Shown in pieces: positions 16,170 through 24,569 of a stretch of 32,345 nucleotides of DNA (its first letter is position 1; every line of letters begins with the position of its first letter). Source of the DNA: Pseudomonadota bacterium (GTDB lineage: Bacteria; Myxococcota_A; UBA796; SXON01); the NCBI GenBank assembly GCA_030684355.1, contig JAUXTN010000069.1, positions 1-32,345 of the forward strand, written 5' to 3'. The notes under the pieces are model-generated. The model did not search any database. It saw only the letters and a list, made by a program, of their open reading frames with translations, and was not told the origin of the DNA. Both the position numbers and the translations under genes were made by a program.

Positions 16170-18917
16170 ATGTTGTTCCTGCTCAGCCTGCCGCTCGCCG
16201 TGGCCGCCCCCGCCGCGGAGCCTGAATTCCGCCCCGACTTCGGGTCGTACCGGTTCGACGCGCTCGACGGGTGCTTCGGGAGCGGCCTCCGCCTCGTCGT
16301 CGTGGAGGACGCGCGCGAGCCCACCGTGTCCGTCACGCTCGTGGTGGACGGCGGGAGCGTGGCCGATCCGGTGGGGAGGGAGGGCACGGCGCACGTCCTC
16401 GAGCACCTCGCGTTCCGGACGATCACGCCGAGCGGCGCGCCCGTGTCCGCGCGGCTCGCGGCCCTCGGTGCGGCGGCGAACGCGGAGACGCGCCCCGACG
16501 CGACGACGTTCATCACCGTGGCGCCGGCCGCCCGCCTCGCCTCGATCCTCGCCGTCGAGGGCCAGCGCCTCGTCGATCCCCTCGCGGGGGTCACCGCGGC
16601 GGACCTCGAGTCCGAGCGCGCCATCGTGGAGAACGAGCTGCGCCGGAACGAGCTCGACCGCAGCGGCCTGGTGTGGGACGTGCTGTTCGCCGCGCTCTAC
16701 CCGGCCGGCCACCCGTACCACACCGCCCTGGGCGACACCGCGGCGTCCATCGGGGCGGTCACGTTGGAGGACGTGCGCGCCTACGCCGCGCGCTGGTACC
16801 GGCCCACGCAGGCCACCCTCTACGTGACCGGCGCCGTCGAGGCGTCCGCGGTCCGCGACCTCGCGCTGCGCGTCCTCCCCGACCCGGTCGCCGGCGTGCC
16901 CGCCGGGTCGCCCCGCGTCGCGTGCAGCAGCCGCCTCCCGTCCACCCCGGTCGAGCCGCCCGCGCCGACCACCACCGAGCCCATCCGCATCCCGGCGGCC
17001 GTCTCGACCCCCCAGGTGACCGTCGGGTGGGCACTCCCGGGCGCATGGGGCGAGGACGACGCCCTGGCCGAGCTCGCCGTCCAGTCCCTCAACCTGTTCC
17101 TGCCGGGGGTCGCGTGCGCGCGCGTGCCCGGGCGGCTCGGCTCCACCGCGACGTGCACGGCGCCGCTCCCCGAGGGCATCGAGCCGTCGCTCCTCTTGAA
17201 GGGGCTTGCCTTGGGGACCGAGCAGCTCGCCGACGCGCGCGCCTACGGCGAGGCCGTCACCCGCCTCGGCCTCCAGACCTACCTGGACGCGGAGGTCTCC
17301 GGCCACCCCTTCGAGGACACCCGGCGCGCCCCCGCGCTCGCCGCCCACATGACGGGCGAGCCCACCCACGGCGGGGCCACGCTCGACGCGCTGGCCCGCC
17401 TCGACCACCGCGCCGTCGTCGACTTCGCCCGGCGCTGGCTCACCGCCGAGCGCGCCGCCGTCGTCGTCGTGTACCCCGCCAACGAGGCGGCCGACCTCGC
17501 GACGACGAACCTGCCCCACATCCCCCCGGCGGCCCCGATGGACGCGCCCGAGGCCGAGCCCGCGGCCCCCGCGGCGCCGCCCGACGTGTCGCGTGTCCAC
17601 TGGTTCGACCTGCCGACCGGCTTGCGCGTGGTCGTGTTGCCGTACGGGAGCCTGCCCATCGTCCGCGTCGGCCTCGACTTCCGCGGCGGCCAGCTCAACG
17701 AGACGACGCCGGGCATCGCCGAGCTCCTCGCCACGATGGAGGTCTACGAGCCCCGCAACGTCGGCTTCAACGTCAACCGCGCGGCGGACGCCATCGCCGC
17801 CGAGAGCATGACGCGCTCGAACGGCGTGGTGTGGGGCTACCGGGACCGCGTCCCCGCCGGCAACCTCGACGACATCCTCTTCCTGCTGCGCGCGCGGCTC
17901 GACGGGTCGGAGCTCGATTGGCAGCGGCGCGGCAACTTCGTGGAGCGCCGGGCACGCCTGCTCAACGCGCTCCGGACCGCGCCGAGGTGGTGGGCGAACG
18001 CGCTCGCGTCCGACCGACTCTTCCCGGGGCACCCGGTCGCGCGCGGCTGGCTCGACGACGAGCGGTTGCTCGGCGCCCGCGCCACGACGGACGCCCAGGT
18101 GGAGGCCTGGCGGGACCGCGTGCGCAGCCCCCGGAACGGCACGCTCTACATCGTGGGGGCCGTCGATCCCGTCGCCGCCGAGGCCGCCGTGCGCGCACGC
18201 TTCACGACCTGGAAGGGGCGTGGCAAGGCCGTCGCGCCGCTGCCCGCCCTCCCCGCGCCCCCCGCGCCCCCTGCGCGCCAGGTCCTCCTCCTCGACGAGC
18301 GGGACAAGGCGCTCTCGACGGTCGTGATCAGCTGCCAGGTCGACGGCACCGGCACCCCCGAGGCGCTCGACGTGCTCGAGAGCCTCGCGACGGAGCGCGT
18401 CACCGACGCGTGGCGCGTGCGGACCGCCTGGTCGTACGACCCCACCGTGGCCCTCGCCCGCTGGGAGGGCGGCGCCGCGGTCCTGCAGATCGCGGGCAGC
18501 CTCCGCCACGACGTCGTCGGGGACGCCCTCGTCGCGGGGGTGCGCCTCCTTGGAGAGCTGGCCACCCTGCCCGCCGACCACGCGGACGTGCGCCGTCACG
18601 CCCGCGCCCGCACCGACGTGCTCGCCCGCTTCACGGGCGGCGACACGCTGGAGTGGCTCGCGGAGGCGTGGCGGGCGGGGTGGCCCGAGTCGGTTGCCGC
18701 CGGCCCCGCGCGGCTCGCGGCCGTCTCGGGCGCCGACATCGGGCGGGCGCTGGCGCCGTGCATCGGGCACGAGGTCATCGTGGCGGCCGGGCCCGTCGCG
18801 ACGCTGGACGACGAGGCCGCGCGCCTCGGGGCGCCGGTGGAGGTCTACGAGTGGCGGCGCGAGGCCGCGCGGCGTTGGAAGGCGCTCGATCCGGACGCGT
18901 GGGAGAAGGCGCAGTGA
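16170..18917 (+). CDS. Exported M16 (pitrilysin-family) peptidase, two-domain
   Basis: The 915-aa protein has a signal sequence (LFLLSLPLAVAAPAAEP) and two M16 repeats. The first has the inverted zinc motif HVLEH (His75, Glu78, His79), and Glu154 in AIVENELRRNE is at the right distance for the third ligand. The second half (from about 475) keeps the fold (VVVLPYGSLPIVRVGLDFRGG) but lacks HxxEH, as usual for the non-catalytic half. It probably degrades peptides in the periplasm. The start has GGGG 6 nt upstream and an in-frame stop at 16143. The next gene is 49 nt away with a short repeat between. Confidence 0.9.
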   Translation: MLFLLSLPLAVAAPAAEPEFRPDFGSYRFDALDGCFGSGLRLVVVEDAREPTVSVTLVVDGGSVADPVGREGTAHVLEHLAFRTITPSGAPVSARLAALGAAANAETRPDATTFITVAPAARLASILAVEGQRLVDPLAGVTAADLESERAIVENELRRNELDRSGLVWDVLFAALYPAGHPYHTALGDTAASIGAVTLEDVRAYAARWYRPTQATLYVTGAVEASAVRDLALRVLPDPVAGVPAGSPRVACSSRLPSTPVEPPAPTTTEPIRIPAAVSTPQVTVGWALPGAWGEDDALAELAVQSLNLFLPGVACARVPGRLGSTATCTAPLPEGIEPSLLLKGLALGTEQLADARAYGEAVTRLGLQTYLDAEVSGHPFEDTRRAPALAAHMTGEPTHGGATLDALARLDHRAVVDFARRWLTAERAAVVVVYPANEAADLATTNLPHIPPAAPMDAPEAEPAAPAAPPDVSRVHWFDLPTGLRVVVLPYGSLPIVRVGLDFRGGQLNETTPGIAELLATMEVYEPRNVGFNVNRAADAIAAESMTRSNGVVWGYRDRVPAGNLDDILFLLRARLDGSELDWQRRGNFVERRARLLNALRTAPRWWANALASDRLFPGHPVARGWLDDERLLGARATTDAQVEAWRDRVRSPRNGTLYIVGAVDPVAAEAAVRARFTTWKGRGKAVAPLPALPAPPAPPARQVLLLDERDKALSTVVISCQVDGTGTPEALDVLESLATERVTDAWRVRTAWSYDPTVALARWEGGAAVLQIAGSLRHDVVGDALVAGVRLLGELATLPADHADVRRHARARTDVLARFTGGDTLEWLAEAWRAGWPESVAAGPARLAAVSGADIGRALAPCIGHEVIVAAGPVATLDDEAARLGAPVEVYEWRREAARRWKALDPDAWEKAQ

Positions 18918-18953
18918 GGCGCGTCCTCCGCGCGGTGAGGCGCGTCCTCCGCG
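18914..18953. repeat. 19-bp direct repeat, two copies, period 21 bp
   Basis: GTGAGGCGCGTCCTCCGCG occurs at 18914-18932 and again at 18935-18953. The first copy includes the TGA stop of the peptidase gene and the second ends 13 nt before the next gene. It is probably a local duplication; an operator role is possible but unsupported. Confidence 0.7.
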
Positions 18954-18966
18954 ATAGAAGCCCAGG

Positions 18967-19683
18967 ATGAACTTCCACCCCCCCGGCCCCTTCGGCCCGA
19001 TCCCCTGCTTCCGCGCCGACCCCACCCCCACGGCGGAGCTCCCGCCCGTGGTGCTGGTGCTCCAGGAGATCTTCGGGGTGAACCCCTACATCCGCGGCGT
19101 CTGCGCGGAGCTCGCCGCGGCCGGCTTCGTGGCGGTGGCGATCGACCTCTTCCATCGCAACGCGCCGAACTTCCTGGCCGGCTACGACGAGGCCGGCTTC
19201 GCCGCGGGGCGCACCGAGGTCGCGGCGCTCGACCTCGCCCACCTGCACGCCGAGCTCGGCAGCCTCGTGAACACGCTGCGGGCGGACCCCTCGGTCAACG
19301 GCCACGTCGGCGTGCTCGGCTTCTGCTACGGCGGCCTGCTCGCCTGGGAGACCCACGCCCTCCACACCACCGACGCCGCCGTCAGCTACTACGGCCGCGC
19401 CCACTCCCCGAGCTTCGAGGGGGTGCCGCCGATCGAGCGGACGCCGACCATGAAGGGGCCCTTGCTCGCCCACTTCGCGTCGAGCGACCCCTCCATCCCC
19501 CACACCGCCGTCGGCGCGTGCGCGGAGGCGCTCGTGAAGGGGCCGGTGCGCGGCACGATCGAGGTGTGGCCGCGCACGCACCACGGCTTCCACTGCTGGG
19601 ACCGCGCGTCCTTCGACCCCTACGCCGCGAGCCGCTCGTGGGCAGAGACAGTGGCGTTCTTGCGGGCGAACCTGAAGGGGTAG
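18967..19683 (+). CDS. Dienelactone hydrolase-family protein
   Basis: The 238-aa alpha/beta hydrolase has the DLH triad: Cys120 in GFCYGG, Asp174 in ASSDPSIPH, and His206 in THHGFHCWDRASFDPYA. Glu34 in LQEIFG is also typical. There is no signal peptide, so it is cytoplasmic. In pathways for chloroaromatics it opens dienelactone, but most genomic members act on unknown esters; no degradation genes are nearby. The gene follows the M16 peptidase on the same strand by 49 nt. Confidence 0.9.
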   Translation: MNFHPPGPFGPIPCFRADPTPTAELPPVVLVLQEIFGVNPYIRGVCAELAAAGFVAVAIDLFHRNAPNFLAGYDEAGFAAGRTEVAALDLAHLHAELGSLVNTLRADPSVNGHVGVLGFCYGGLLAWETHALHTTDAAVSYYGRAHSPSFEGVPPIERTPTMKGPLLAHFASSDPSIPHTAVGACAEALVKGPVRGTIEVWPRTHHGFHCWDRASFDPYAASRSWAETVAFLRANLKG

Positions 19684-19699
19684 CCAGGCCGGCTATGGC

Positions 19700-20983
19700 C
19701 TACTCGACGAACACCCCGTCCCGCTCCAACGAGAGCCCGGTCACGATGCGGCTGCCGCTCGAGTCGTCCACGAGGATGGCCAGCAGCGCGTTGGTCTCGC
19801 CCGGGCGCACCACGTCGGCGAGGTTCCAGGCGCCAGACTCGGTGTAGACGAGCGAGTCGATCCGCTCCCCGTTGACGAGCAGCAGGAGCCCGTCGTCCAC
19901 GAAGTCGGCGGAGGCGGACCACGCGGCCGGGTCGTCCTCGGCCGGCACCTCGAACAGGCAGAGCCAGTAGGTGAACGTGGCCTGGGTGAACGTGGACGCC
20001 GCGCTGCGGTCGCTCACGTCGATGGGCGCGACTGGAAACACGACCGTGCCGTTGTTCTGCACGTAGTCGCTCAACCGCGCGAAGTCGGCGGCCGGGTCGG
20101 CGCTGTCGACGAGCCCGTGGGCGCCGGACGGCTCGTACCAGTAGAGGTCGATGTCGCCGTGGTGATCGACCTCGTGCTCGGCGCTCGAGGTCGTCTCGTA
20201 GAGCACCCCGTCGTAGAGCTCGAACCAGCCCGTCTCGGGGAGCGGGGGGCGCGTGCCGTTGCCGGTCTGCGCGGCGAAGCGCGGGCCGTGGGGATCGCTG
20301 CTCGCGACGGCGAGCCGGCCCTCGTCGGGGGTGTCGTCCCGGGGCCGGTAGTCGACCGCGACCGTGCGTGTCTCCCCGGGGCCGAGCGTCCACGGCAGCG
20401 CGCCGTAGGTCCCGACGTAGTCCGCCAGCGTGAGCTCGCTGCTGCTCGCGGTGTAGGCGAGGTCCTGGATCACGAGGTCGCCTTCGCCCGCGTTGGCGAG
20501 GACGATCGCCGCGGTCTCCGACTCCAGGGGGTCGAGGGTGCCGAACTCGTAGAGCCCGGGGTCGATGGCGAGGAGCACGGACGCCGTCGCGCCGACGAGC
20601 GGGACGGTCACCGACGGCTCGTCGGGGTCGTCGCTCGCGAATTCCACGCTGGCCTCGACGCGGCCGGGGGCCGTGGGCGCGAAGGAGACGGCCACGGATC
20701 GCGTCCGCCCCGGCGTCACCTCCATCCCGTCCGGCATCGTCAGCGTGAAGCTCCCCGTCGTGTCCACCAGGCGTACGGCCGAGAGGGTGAGCACGGCGTC
20801 GCCGGTGTTCCGCACCGTCAGGGATCCCGCGACGGACGCGCCCGACGCGACCGTGCCGAAGTCCGCGGCGCGCGGGGCCACGTCGATGTCCGGCGCTCCG
20901 ACCGCCTCGGCTTCGGCCGCCGGCGCGGGCGCGGCGTCGCGCCCGGTCACGGCGTAGTCCGAACACCCGAGGAGGAGGAGCAT
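19700..20983 (-). CDS. Lipoprotein with two HYDIN/ASPM-like Ig domains
   Basis: The 427-aa protein starts MLLLLGC, an extremely short signal with Cys7 in a lipobox-like LLGC. Two immunoglobulin-like domains of the ASPM/SPD-2/Hydin type follow (about 32-131 and 137-243), with DFGTVASGASVAGSLTVRNTGDAVLTL and FASDDPDEPSVTVPLVG as signatures. Residues 245-427 form an unrecognised beta-rich domain (GWFELYDGVLYETTSS...FVDDGLLLLVNGERID), possibly a galactose-binding-like sandwich. The chosen start has a TGCTACTCT box 6 nt upstream. A GTG at 21055 that overlaps the map stop (GTGA) would add 24 residues and is a real alternative. Confidence 0.78.
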   Translation of the reverse strand: MLLLLGCSDYAVTGRDAAPAPAAEAEAVGAPDIDVAPRAADFGTVASGASVAGSLTVRNTGDAVLTLSAVRLVDTTGSFTLTMPDGMEVTPGRTRSVAVSFAPTAPGRVEASVEFASDDPDEPSVTVPLVGATASVLLAIDPGLYEFGTLDPLESETAAIVLANAGEGDLVIQDLAYTASSSELTLADYVGTYGALPWTLGPGETRTVAVDYRPRDDTPDEGRLAVASSDPHGPRFAAQTGNGTRPPLPETGWFELYDGVLYETTSSAEHEVDHHGDIDLYWYEPSGAHGLVDSADPAADFARLSDYVQNNGTVVFPVAPIDVSDRSAASTFTQATFTYWLCLFEVPAEDDPAAWSASADFVDDGLLLLVNGERIDSLVYTESGAWNLADVVRPGETNALLAILVDDSSGSRIVTGLSLERDGVFVE

Positions 20984-20989
20984 CGCGGG

Positions 20990-20998
20990 AGAGTAGCA
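20990..20998 (-). promoter_or_regulatory. Extended -10-like box TGCTACTCT, 6 nt before lipoprotein ATG
   Basis: On the minus strand TG-C-TACTCT is followed by 6 nt and ATG 20983. It resembles the box before the NlpC/P60 gene (GCTATTCTCC versus GCTACTCTCC), and the genes share the ATG-CTC-CT beginning. This fits a leaderless transcript. Confidence 0.45.
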
Positions 20999-21051
20999 GA
21001 CACGCCGGGATCCGGTGGGTCGCGCGGCCGAACTCGGGCTCAACGGGCGGC

Positions 21052-21783
21052 TCACGACACCGTGAGCACCTCGTGTCCGGTCGCCGTCACCAGCACGGTG
21101 TGCTCGAACTGGGCGGAGAGGCTGCCGTCCCGCGTCACGACGGTCCAGCCGTCGTCGAGCACGTCGACCTCGGGGCCGCCGAGGTTGATCATCGGCTCGA
21201 TGGTGAACGCCATCCCCGCGTGCAGGACGCCGCCCTCGCCACGGCCCCCGGTGTGGGGCACGAACGGCGGCTGGTGCATCTCGCGGCCGATGCCGTGGCC
21301 GCCGAACAGCGTCACGACCGAGCAGCCCTCGGCCTCCGCGAGGGTCTGGATGGCGTGGCCGATGTCGCCGAGGCGCGCGCCCGGTCGCACGACGGCCACG
21401 CCCGCGTCGCGGCACCGGCGAGCGGTCTCCACGAGGTGGCGCGCCTCCGGCGAGGGTGCGCCGATGCAGAAGGTGGCGGAGGTGTCGCCGTGGGCGCCGC
21501 CGAGGTCGGTCGTCACGTCGACGTTCACGATGTCGCCGTCCACGAGGACCTCCCCGGGCGACGGGATGCCATGACACACGACGTGGTTGCGGCTGGTGCA
21601 GACGGCGGCGGGGAAGCCGTGGAAGCCAAGCTGGCTTGGGCGCCCGCCGCGCCGGGCCGTGTCGGCGCGCACGAGCCGGTCGATGTCGGCGGTGGTGAGG
21701 CCGGGGCGGAGCGCCTGGGCCACGGCGGCGAGGGTTCCGGCGGCGGCGCGGCCGGCGCGGCGCATCTGGCGAGGGGAGGGCAT
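21052..21783 (-). CDS. map: Type I methionine aminopeptidase
   Basis: The enzyme removes the N-terminal Met from new proteins. The 243-aa sequence has all five metal ligands: Asp89 (VNVDV), Asp100 (HGDTSATF), His163 (FGGHGIGREMH), Glu196 (FTIEPM) and Glu227 (AQFEHTVLV), plus His71. GGAG 6 nt before the ATG supports the start. It is divergent from a LysR-type DNA-binding protein, and a T-N11-A palindrome sits 46 bp from its start, so regulated expression is possible. The genome may carry another map copy for the general role; that cannot be seen here. Confidence 0.95.
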   Translation of the reverse strand: MPSPRQMRRAGRAAAGTLAAVAQALRPGLTTADIDRLVRADTARRGGRPSQLGFHGFPAAVCTSRNHVVCHGIPSPGEVLVDGDIVNVDVTTDLGGAHGDTSATFCIGAPSPEARHLVETARRCRDAGVAVVRPGARLGDIGHAIQTLAEAEGCSVVTLFGGHGIGREMHQPPFVPHTGGRGEGGVLHAGMAFTIEPMINLGGPEVDVLDDGWTVVTRDGSLSAQFEHTVLVTATGHEVLTVS

Positions 21784-21829
21784 GGGGGCTCCGGGTGCGC
21801 GGAAGATGCCGCGGCCCCGCCCGCGCGAC

Positions 21830-21848
21830 CCATACCGAGTTGGTATGG
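21830..21848. promoter_or_regulatory. LysR-type box with T-N11-A symmetry
   Basis: The arms CCATACC (21830-21836) and GGTATGG (21842-21848) are perfect inverted repeats around GAGTT. T21833 and A21845 give the classical ATAC-N7-GTAT, T-N11-A layout of LysR regulators. It lies 46 bp from the map start and 48 bp from the lysR start, where an autoregulatory LysR site would be expected. Confidence 0.7.
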
Positions 21849-21885
21849 CGCGCCGATCGGGGAGGGGAGCGGCATCGGTGGGTGC

Positions 21886-21891
21886 TACGTT
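21886..21891 (+). promoter_or_regulatory. -10-like box TACGTT, 5 nt before the lysR ATG
   Basis: TG-C-TACGTT reads as an extended -10 element and ends 5 nt before ATG 21897, which has no ribosome-binding site. This suggests a leaderless lysR mRNA. The palindrome centre is about 58 bp upstream of the ATG, a usual distance for a LysR recognition site. Confidence 0.45.
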
Positions 21892-21896
21892 CCCGC

Positions 21897-22208
21897 ATGA
21901 GCCTCGACCAGCTACAGGCCGTCGTCACCATCGCGGAGGAGGGCACCCTCGTCCGCGCCGCCCGTCGGCTCCGCATCAGCCAGCCTCCGCTCACGCGGAA
22001 GGTGCGCGCGCTGGAGGCGGAGCTGGGTGTCACCCTGTTCGACCGCGGCGCGCGCGGCATGCGCCCCACCGCGGCGGGCGAGGCGCTGCTCACGTCGGCG
22101 CGGGGGATCCTCGCGGCGGTGGCGGAGGTGACCCTGCGGGTGCGGGAGGTGCCCGGCCAGCCGGCGAATCCAGCGGCGGGCGGGCCGAGGACCATCGCCA
22201 CGAGCTGA
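21897..22208 (+). CDS. LysR-family DNA-binding domain only (103 aa)
   Basis: The sequence is a standard LysR N-terminal winged helix-turn-helix (LDQLQAVVTIAEEGTLVRAARRLRISQPPLTRKVRALEAELGVTLFDR) and the start of the linker helix (TAAGEALLTSARGIL...). It then stops after a short Pro/Gly tail. The 200-residue effector-binding domain is missing, and no remnant was found in the other frames before the next gene. It may be a degraded regulator or a minimal DNA-binding protein. The intact palindrome and -10-like box upstream argue that it is still expressed. No ribosome-binding site is seen. Confidence 0.78.
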   Translation: MSLDQLQAVVTIAEEGTLVRAARRLRISQPPLTRKVRALEAELGVTLFDRGARGMRPTAAGEALLTSARGILAAVAEVTLRVREVPGQPANPAAGGPRTIATS

Positions 22209-22291
22209 ACGACGTTCCGGGGGGCCCCGCGGAGGAGCAGGACCTTGCCCTCGGGGCGCGCGCGCCACCGCGAAGGCGCGGCCCCCGCCGT

Positions 22292-23155
22292 CTACGTGGG
22301 GAACGCCCGGTCGAGCTCGGCGAGGTCCGCCTCGGTGAGCGTGAGCTTCATCGCCGCCGCGGAGTCGACCGCGCTCGCGACCTTGGACGCGCCGGGGATC
22401 GGCAGCATCACCGGCGACTTCGCCAGGAGCCACGCGAGCGCGACCTGGAACGGGGAGACCCCGTGCCGCTGCCCGACGCCCAGGAGCGTGGCATCGGTCG
22501 CGACCTTCGCCTTGCCGCGGCCCCCGCCGACGGGGCTGTAGGGGAGAAACGCGATGCCGTGCGTGGTGCAGTGCTGCACGACGCCGTCGGTCCAGGCGGT
22601 GCGGTCGAACGGATTGCAGCGGTTCTGCACGCTGACGATGGGGACGATCGCGCGGGCGATCTCGATCTCCTCGACGCTCACGTTCGAGAGGCCGATGTGC
22701 GCGATCTTGCCGTCGGCACGCAGCTCCGCGAGGGCGCCGACCGAGTCGGCGAAGGGCACGTCGTCGTCGGGGGCGTGGAGCTGGTAGAGCTGGATCTGCG
22801 TCACGCCCAGGGCGGCGAGGCTCTTGTCGCACGCGCGGCGCAGGTGGTCGGGGCGGCCGTTGGTCGTCCAGTCCCCCGCCGGGCGCTCCAGCCCGCCCTT
22901 CGTGGCGACGACGACGCCGGTCGTGTCGGCCCGCTCGCGCAGGGCCTTCGCGATGAGGCGCTCGTTGTGGCCGATGTCGTTGTCGTCGAGACAGTAGACG
23001 TCGGCGGTGTCGATGAGATCCATGCCGGCGTCGAGCGCGGCGTGGATGGTGCGCAGGGCATCGGCCTCGGACGGCCGGCCGTGGATGGACATCGGCATGC
23101 CGCCGAGCCCGATGGGGGCGACCGTGAGGCCCGAGCTGCCGATGGTCCTGCGCAT
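22292..23155 (-). CDS. Aldo/keto reductase
   Basis: The 287-aa protein is a TIM-barrel NADPH-dependent oxidoreductase. The catalytic tetrad is Asp49 and Tyr54 (LIDTADVY), Lys86 (VATKGGLERP) and His127 (LYQLHAPD). The IPGASKVASAVDSAAA segment near the C-terminus binds the cofactor phosphate. The natural substrate is not predictable. It starts 4 nt after the stop of the small Lys-tailed protein gene, so the two are probably co-expressed. It converges with the lysR gene across an 83-bp gap in which no clear terminator is visible. Confidence 0.92.
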   Translation of the reverse strand: MRRTIGSSGLTVAPIGLGGMPMSIHGRPSEADALRTIHAALDAGMDLIDTADVYCLDDNDIGHNERLIAKALRERADTTGVVVATKGGLERPAGDWTTNGRPDHLRRACDKSLAALGVTQIQLYQLHAPDDDVPFADSVGALAELRADGKIAHIGLSNVSVEEIEIARAIVPIVSVQNRCNPFDRTAWTDGVVQHCTTHGIAFLPYSPVGGGRGKAKVATDATLLGVGQRHGVSPFQVALAWLLAKSPVMLPIPGASKVASAVDSAAAMKLTLTEADLAELDRAFPT

Positions 23156-23159
23156 CGCC

Positions 23160-23354
23160 TTACTTCTTCTTCTTGGCGGCGCCGGGCTTCATCGCCTTGC
23201 TCTTGCTGTTCGACGGGCTGCGGAAGCCCGGCCGCGCCGTGATGTCGGACGGGTTGGTCAAGGCCCCGGGGGGCGCCGTCGGGGTGCTGGGGAGCGAGGT
23301 GGACTGGAACAGCTCGGACTTGCCGTCTTCGGCGGGCTTCTCGGTGTCGGACAA
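23160..23354 (-). CDS. Small 64-aa protein with a poly-lysine tail
   Basis: The start is TTG at 23354 with a perfect AGGAGG 6 nt upstream (23361-23366), which supports a real gene despite its size. The chain is Ser/Thr/Pro-rich and disordered, with an acidic N-terminus and a strongly basic end (SKSKAMKPGAAKKKK). Such tails often bind nucleic acid or acidic membranes, but no family was recognised. It lies between the radical SAM gene (95 nt upstream) and the aldo/keto reductase gene (4 nt downstream), all on the minus strand. Confidence 0.7.
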   Translation of the reverse strand: MSDTEKPAEDGKSELFQSTSLPSTPTAPPGALTNPSDITARPGFRSPSNSKSKAMKPGAAKKKK

Positions 23355-23449
23355 AAGGAACCTCCTGGGCCGCGGGCTCTAACCGGCTCTGCGCGGCGGG
23401 GCGCTCGATCCCGGGCGGCAAGAGGGCCCGGCCACCGCGCGGAGCCGGG

Positions 23450-24469
23450 TCAGAACAGCGCGAGCTGGCTGCCGTGGCCCGGCCGCCGGAACGTGGAGGG
23501 GCCGTCCCAGCTCGGCCACGAGGCGTACCCGAGCTTGTCGCACCACACGCGGAAGAGCCGCTCGGTCGCGGCCCACTCCTCGCCGTCGCCCCGCATGCGC
23601 GCCCCGAACTCCGGGTTGTTGAGACGGCCGCCGCGGGCACGCCGGATGCGGGCGAGCACGCCCGCCGCGCGCAGGGGGAGGGCCTCGCGGAGCCGCTGTT
23701 CGAAGTACGGCGCCACCGGGCCTGGGAGCCGCACCATGATGAGCCCGGCGCGGGTCGCCCCGGCGTCCCTCGCGGCCCGGAGCACCGCCGGGATCTCCTT
23801 GTCGTTCACGCCCGGGATCACCGGCGCGACGTTCACCCCGACCGGGAGGCCGGCGTCCGCGAGCGTCCGGAGGGCACGCAGCCGCCGGGCCGGCGTGGGG
23901 GCCCCGGGCTCGATGGCGCGGGCGAGCGTGGGGTCGAAGTAGGGGATCGACACCGTGACGTGGACCCGCGCGGCGCGGTGGAGATCGACCAGGAGGTCGA
24001 CGTCCCGCTCGATGAGGTTGGACTTGGTGATGAGGTTCGCGGGGTTGCGGTAGCGGAGGCACACCTCCAGGCACGCGCGGGTGAGCCCCAAGCGGTGCTC
24101 CAACGGCTGGTAGCAGTCCGTGTTCCCCGAGAACAGGATTGGTTCGCCCTCCCAACTCGGGGCGTCGAACGCGGCGGCGAGGAGCGCGGCGGCGTTCCGC
24201 TTCACGACGATGCGGGTGTCGAAGTCCGTGCCGGCGCCCCAGCCGAGGTACTCGTGGCTCGGCCGGGCGTAGCAGTAGATGCACGCATGGGAGCATCCCC
24301 GGTAGGGGTTCAGCGACCAGGTGAACGGCAGGTCCGGGCTGTCGTTCCTGGCGAGGATGCTCTTGCTGTCGTCGTCATAGACGCGCAGCCGGGCGGGAGG
24401 CGCCTCCTCGTCGTACTCGACGTGCATCTCCTCGAAGCGGGAGGGCGGGTTGGTGGACGGCTTGAACAC
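23450..24469 (-). CDS. PA0069-family radical SAM protein (SplB-like)
   Basis: The 339-aa protein carries the radical SAM cluster CSHACIYC (Cys59, Cys63, Cys66), then YARPSHEYLGWGAGTDFDTRIVVK, which marks the PA0069/Rv2578c subgroup related to spore photoproduct lyase. Its reaction is not known. The frame stays open to ATG 24514 (354 aa), which has only a weak GGA, whereas the GTG at 24469 has TATACT exactly 6 nt upstream. The GTG start also leaves a normal 100-bp divergent region to the FAD protein gene instead of 55 bp. The ATG start remains possible. Confidence 0.87.
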   Translation of the reverse strand: MFKPSTNPPSRFEEMHVEYDEEAPPARLRVYDDDSKSILARNDSPDLPFTWSLNPYRGCSHACIYCYARPSHEYLGWGAGTDFDTRIVVKRNAAALLAAAFDAPSWEGEPILFSGNTDCYQPLEHRLGLTRACLEVCLRYRNPANLITKSNLIERDVDLLVDLHRAARVHVTVSIPYFDPTLARAIEPGAPTPARRLRALRTLADAGLPVGVNVAPVIPGVNDKEIPAVLRAARDAGATRAGLIMVRLPGPVAPYFEQRLREALPLRAAGVLARIRRARGGRLNNPEFGARMRGDGEEWAATERLFRVWCDKLGYASWPSWDGPSTFRRPGHGSQLALF

Positions 24470-24475
24470 GTGGTC

Positions 24476-24481
24476 AGTATA
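24476..24481 (-). promoter_or_regulatory. -10-like box TATACT, 6 nt before GTG 24469
   Basis: A near-consensus -10 hexamer in DNA that is otherwise very GC-rich, followed by 6 nt and the GTG start of the radical SAM gene. It has the same spacing as the boxes before the starts at 4866 and 20983. No -35 box was seen. Confidence 0.5.
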
Positions 24482-24569
24482 GTCGCCCAGCCCTCTGACG
24501 GCATGGACGCGCATTCCGCGTTCCGCAGAACCAGGGTTCGGCTCGGTCGAACGGCAGGATGCACGCCGA

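Noticed and set aside
15789..19031. 1080-codon minus-strand open frame over the M16 peptidase gene
   Set aside because: Same shadow pattern; the plus strand has a signal peptide, HxxEH and the third zinc ligand.
24521..24552. GTTC/GAAC words upstream of the FAD protein gene as a LexA/SOS box
   Set aside because: The order is GTTC-N4-GAAC, opposite to the GAAC-N4-GTTC box, and the GTTC-to-GTTC spacing does not match the N7 type.
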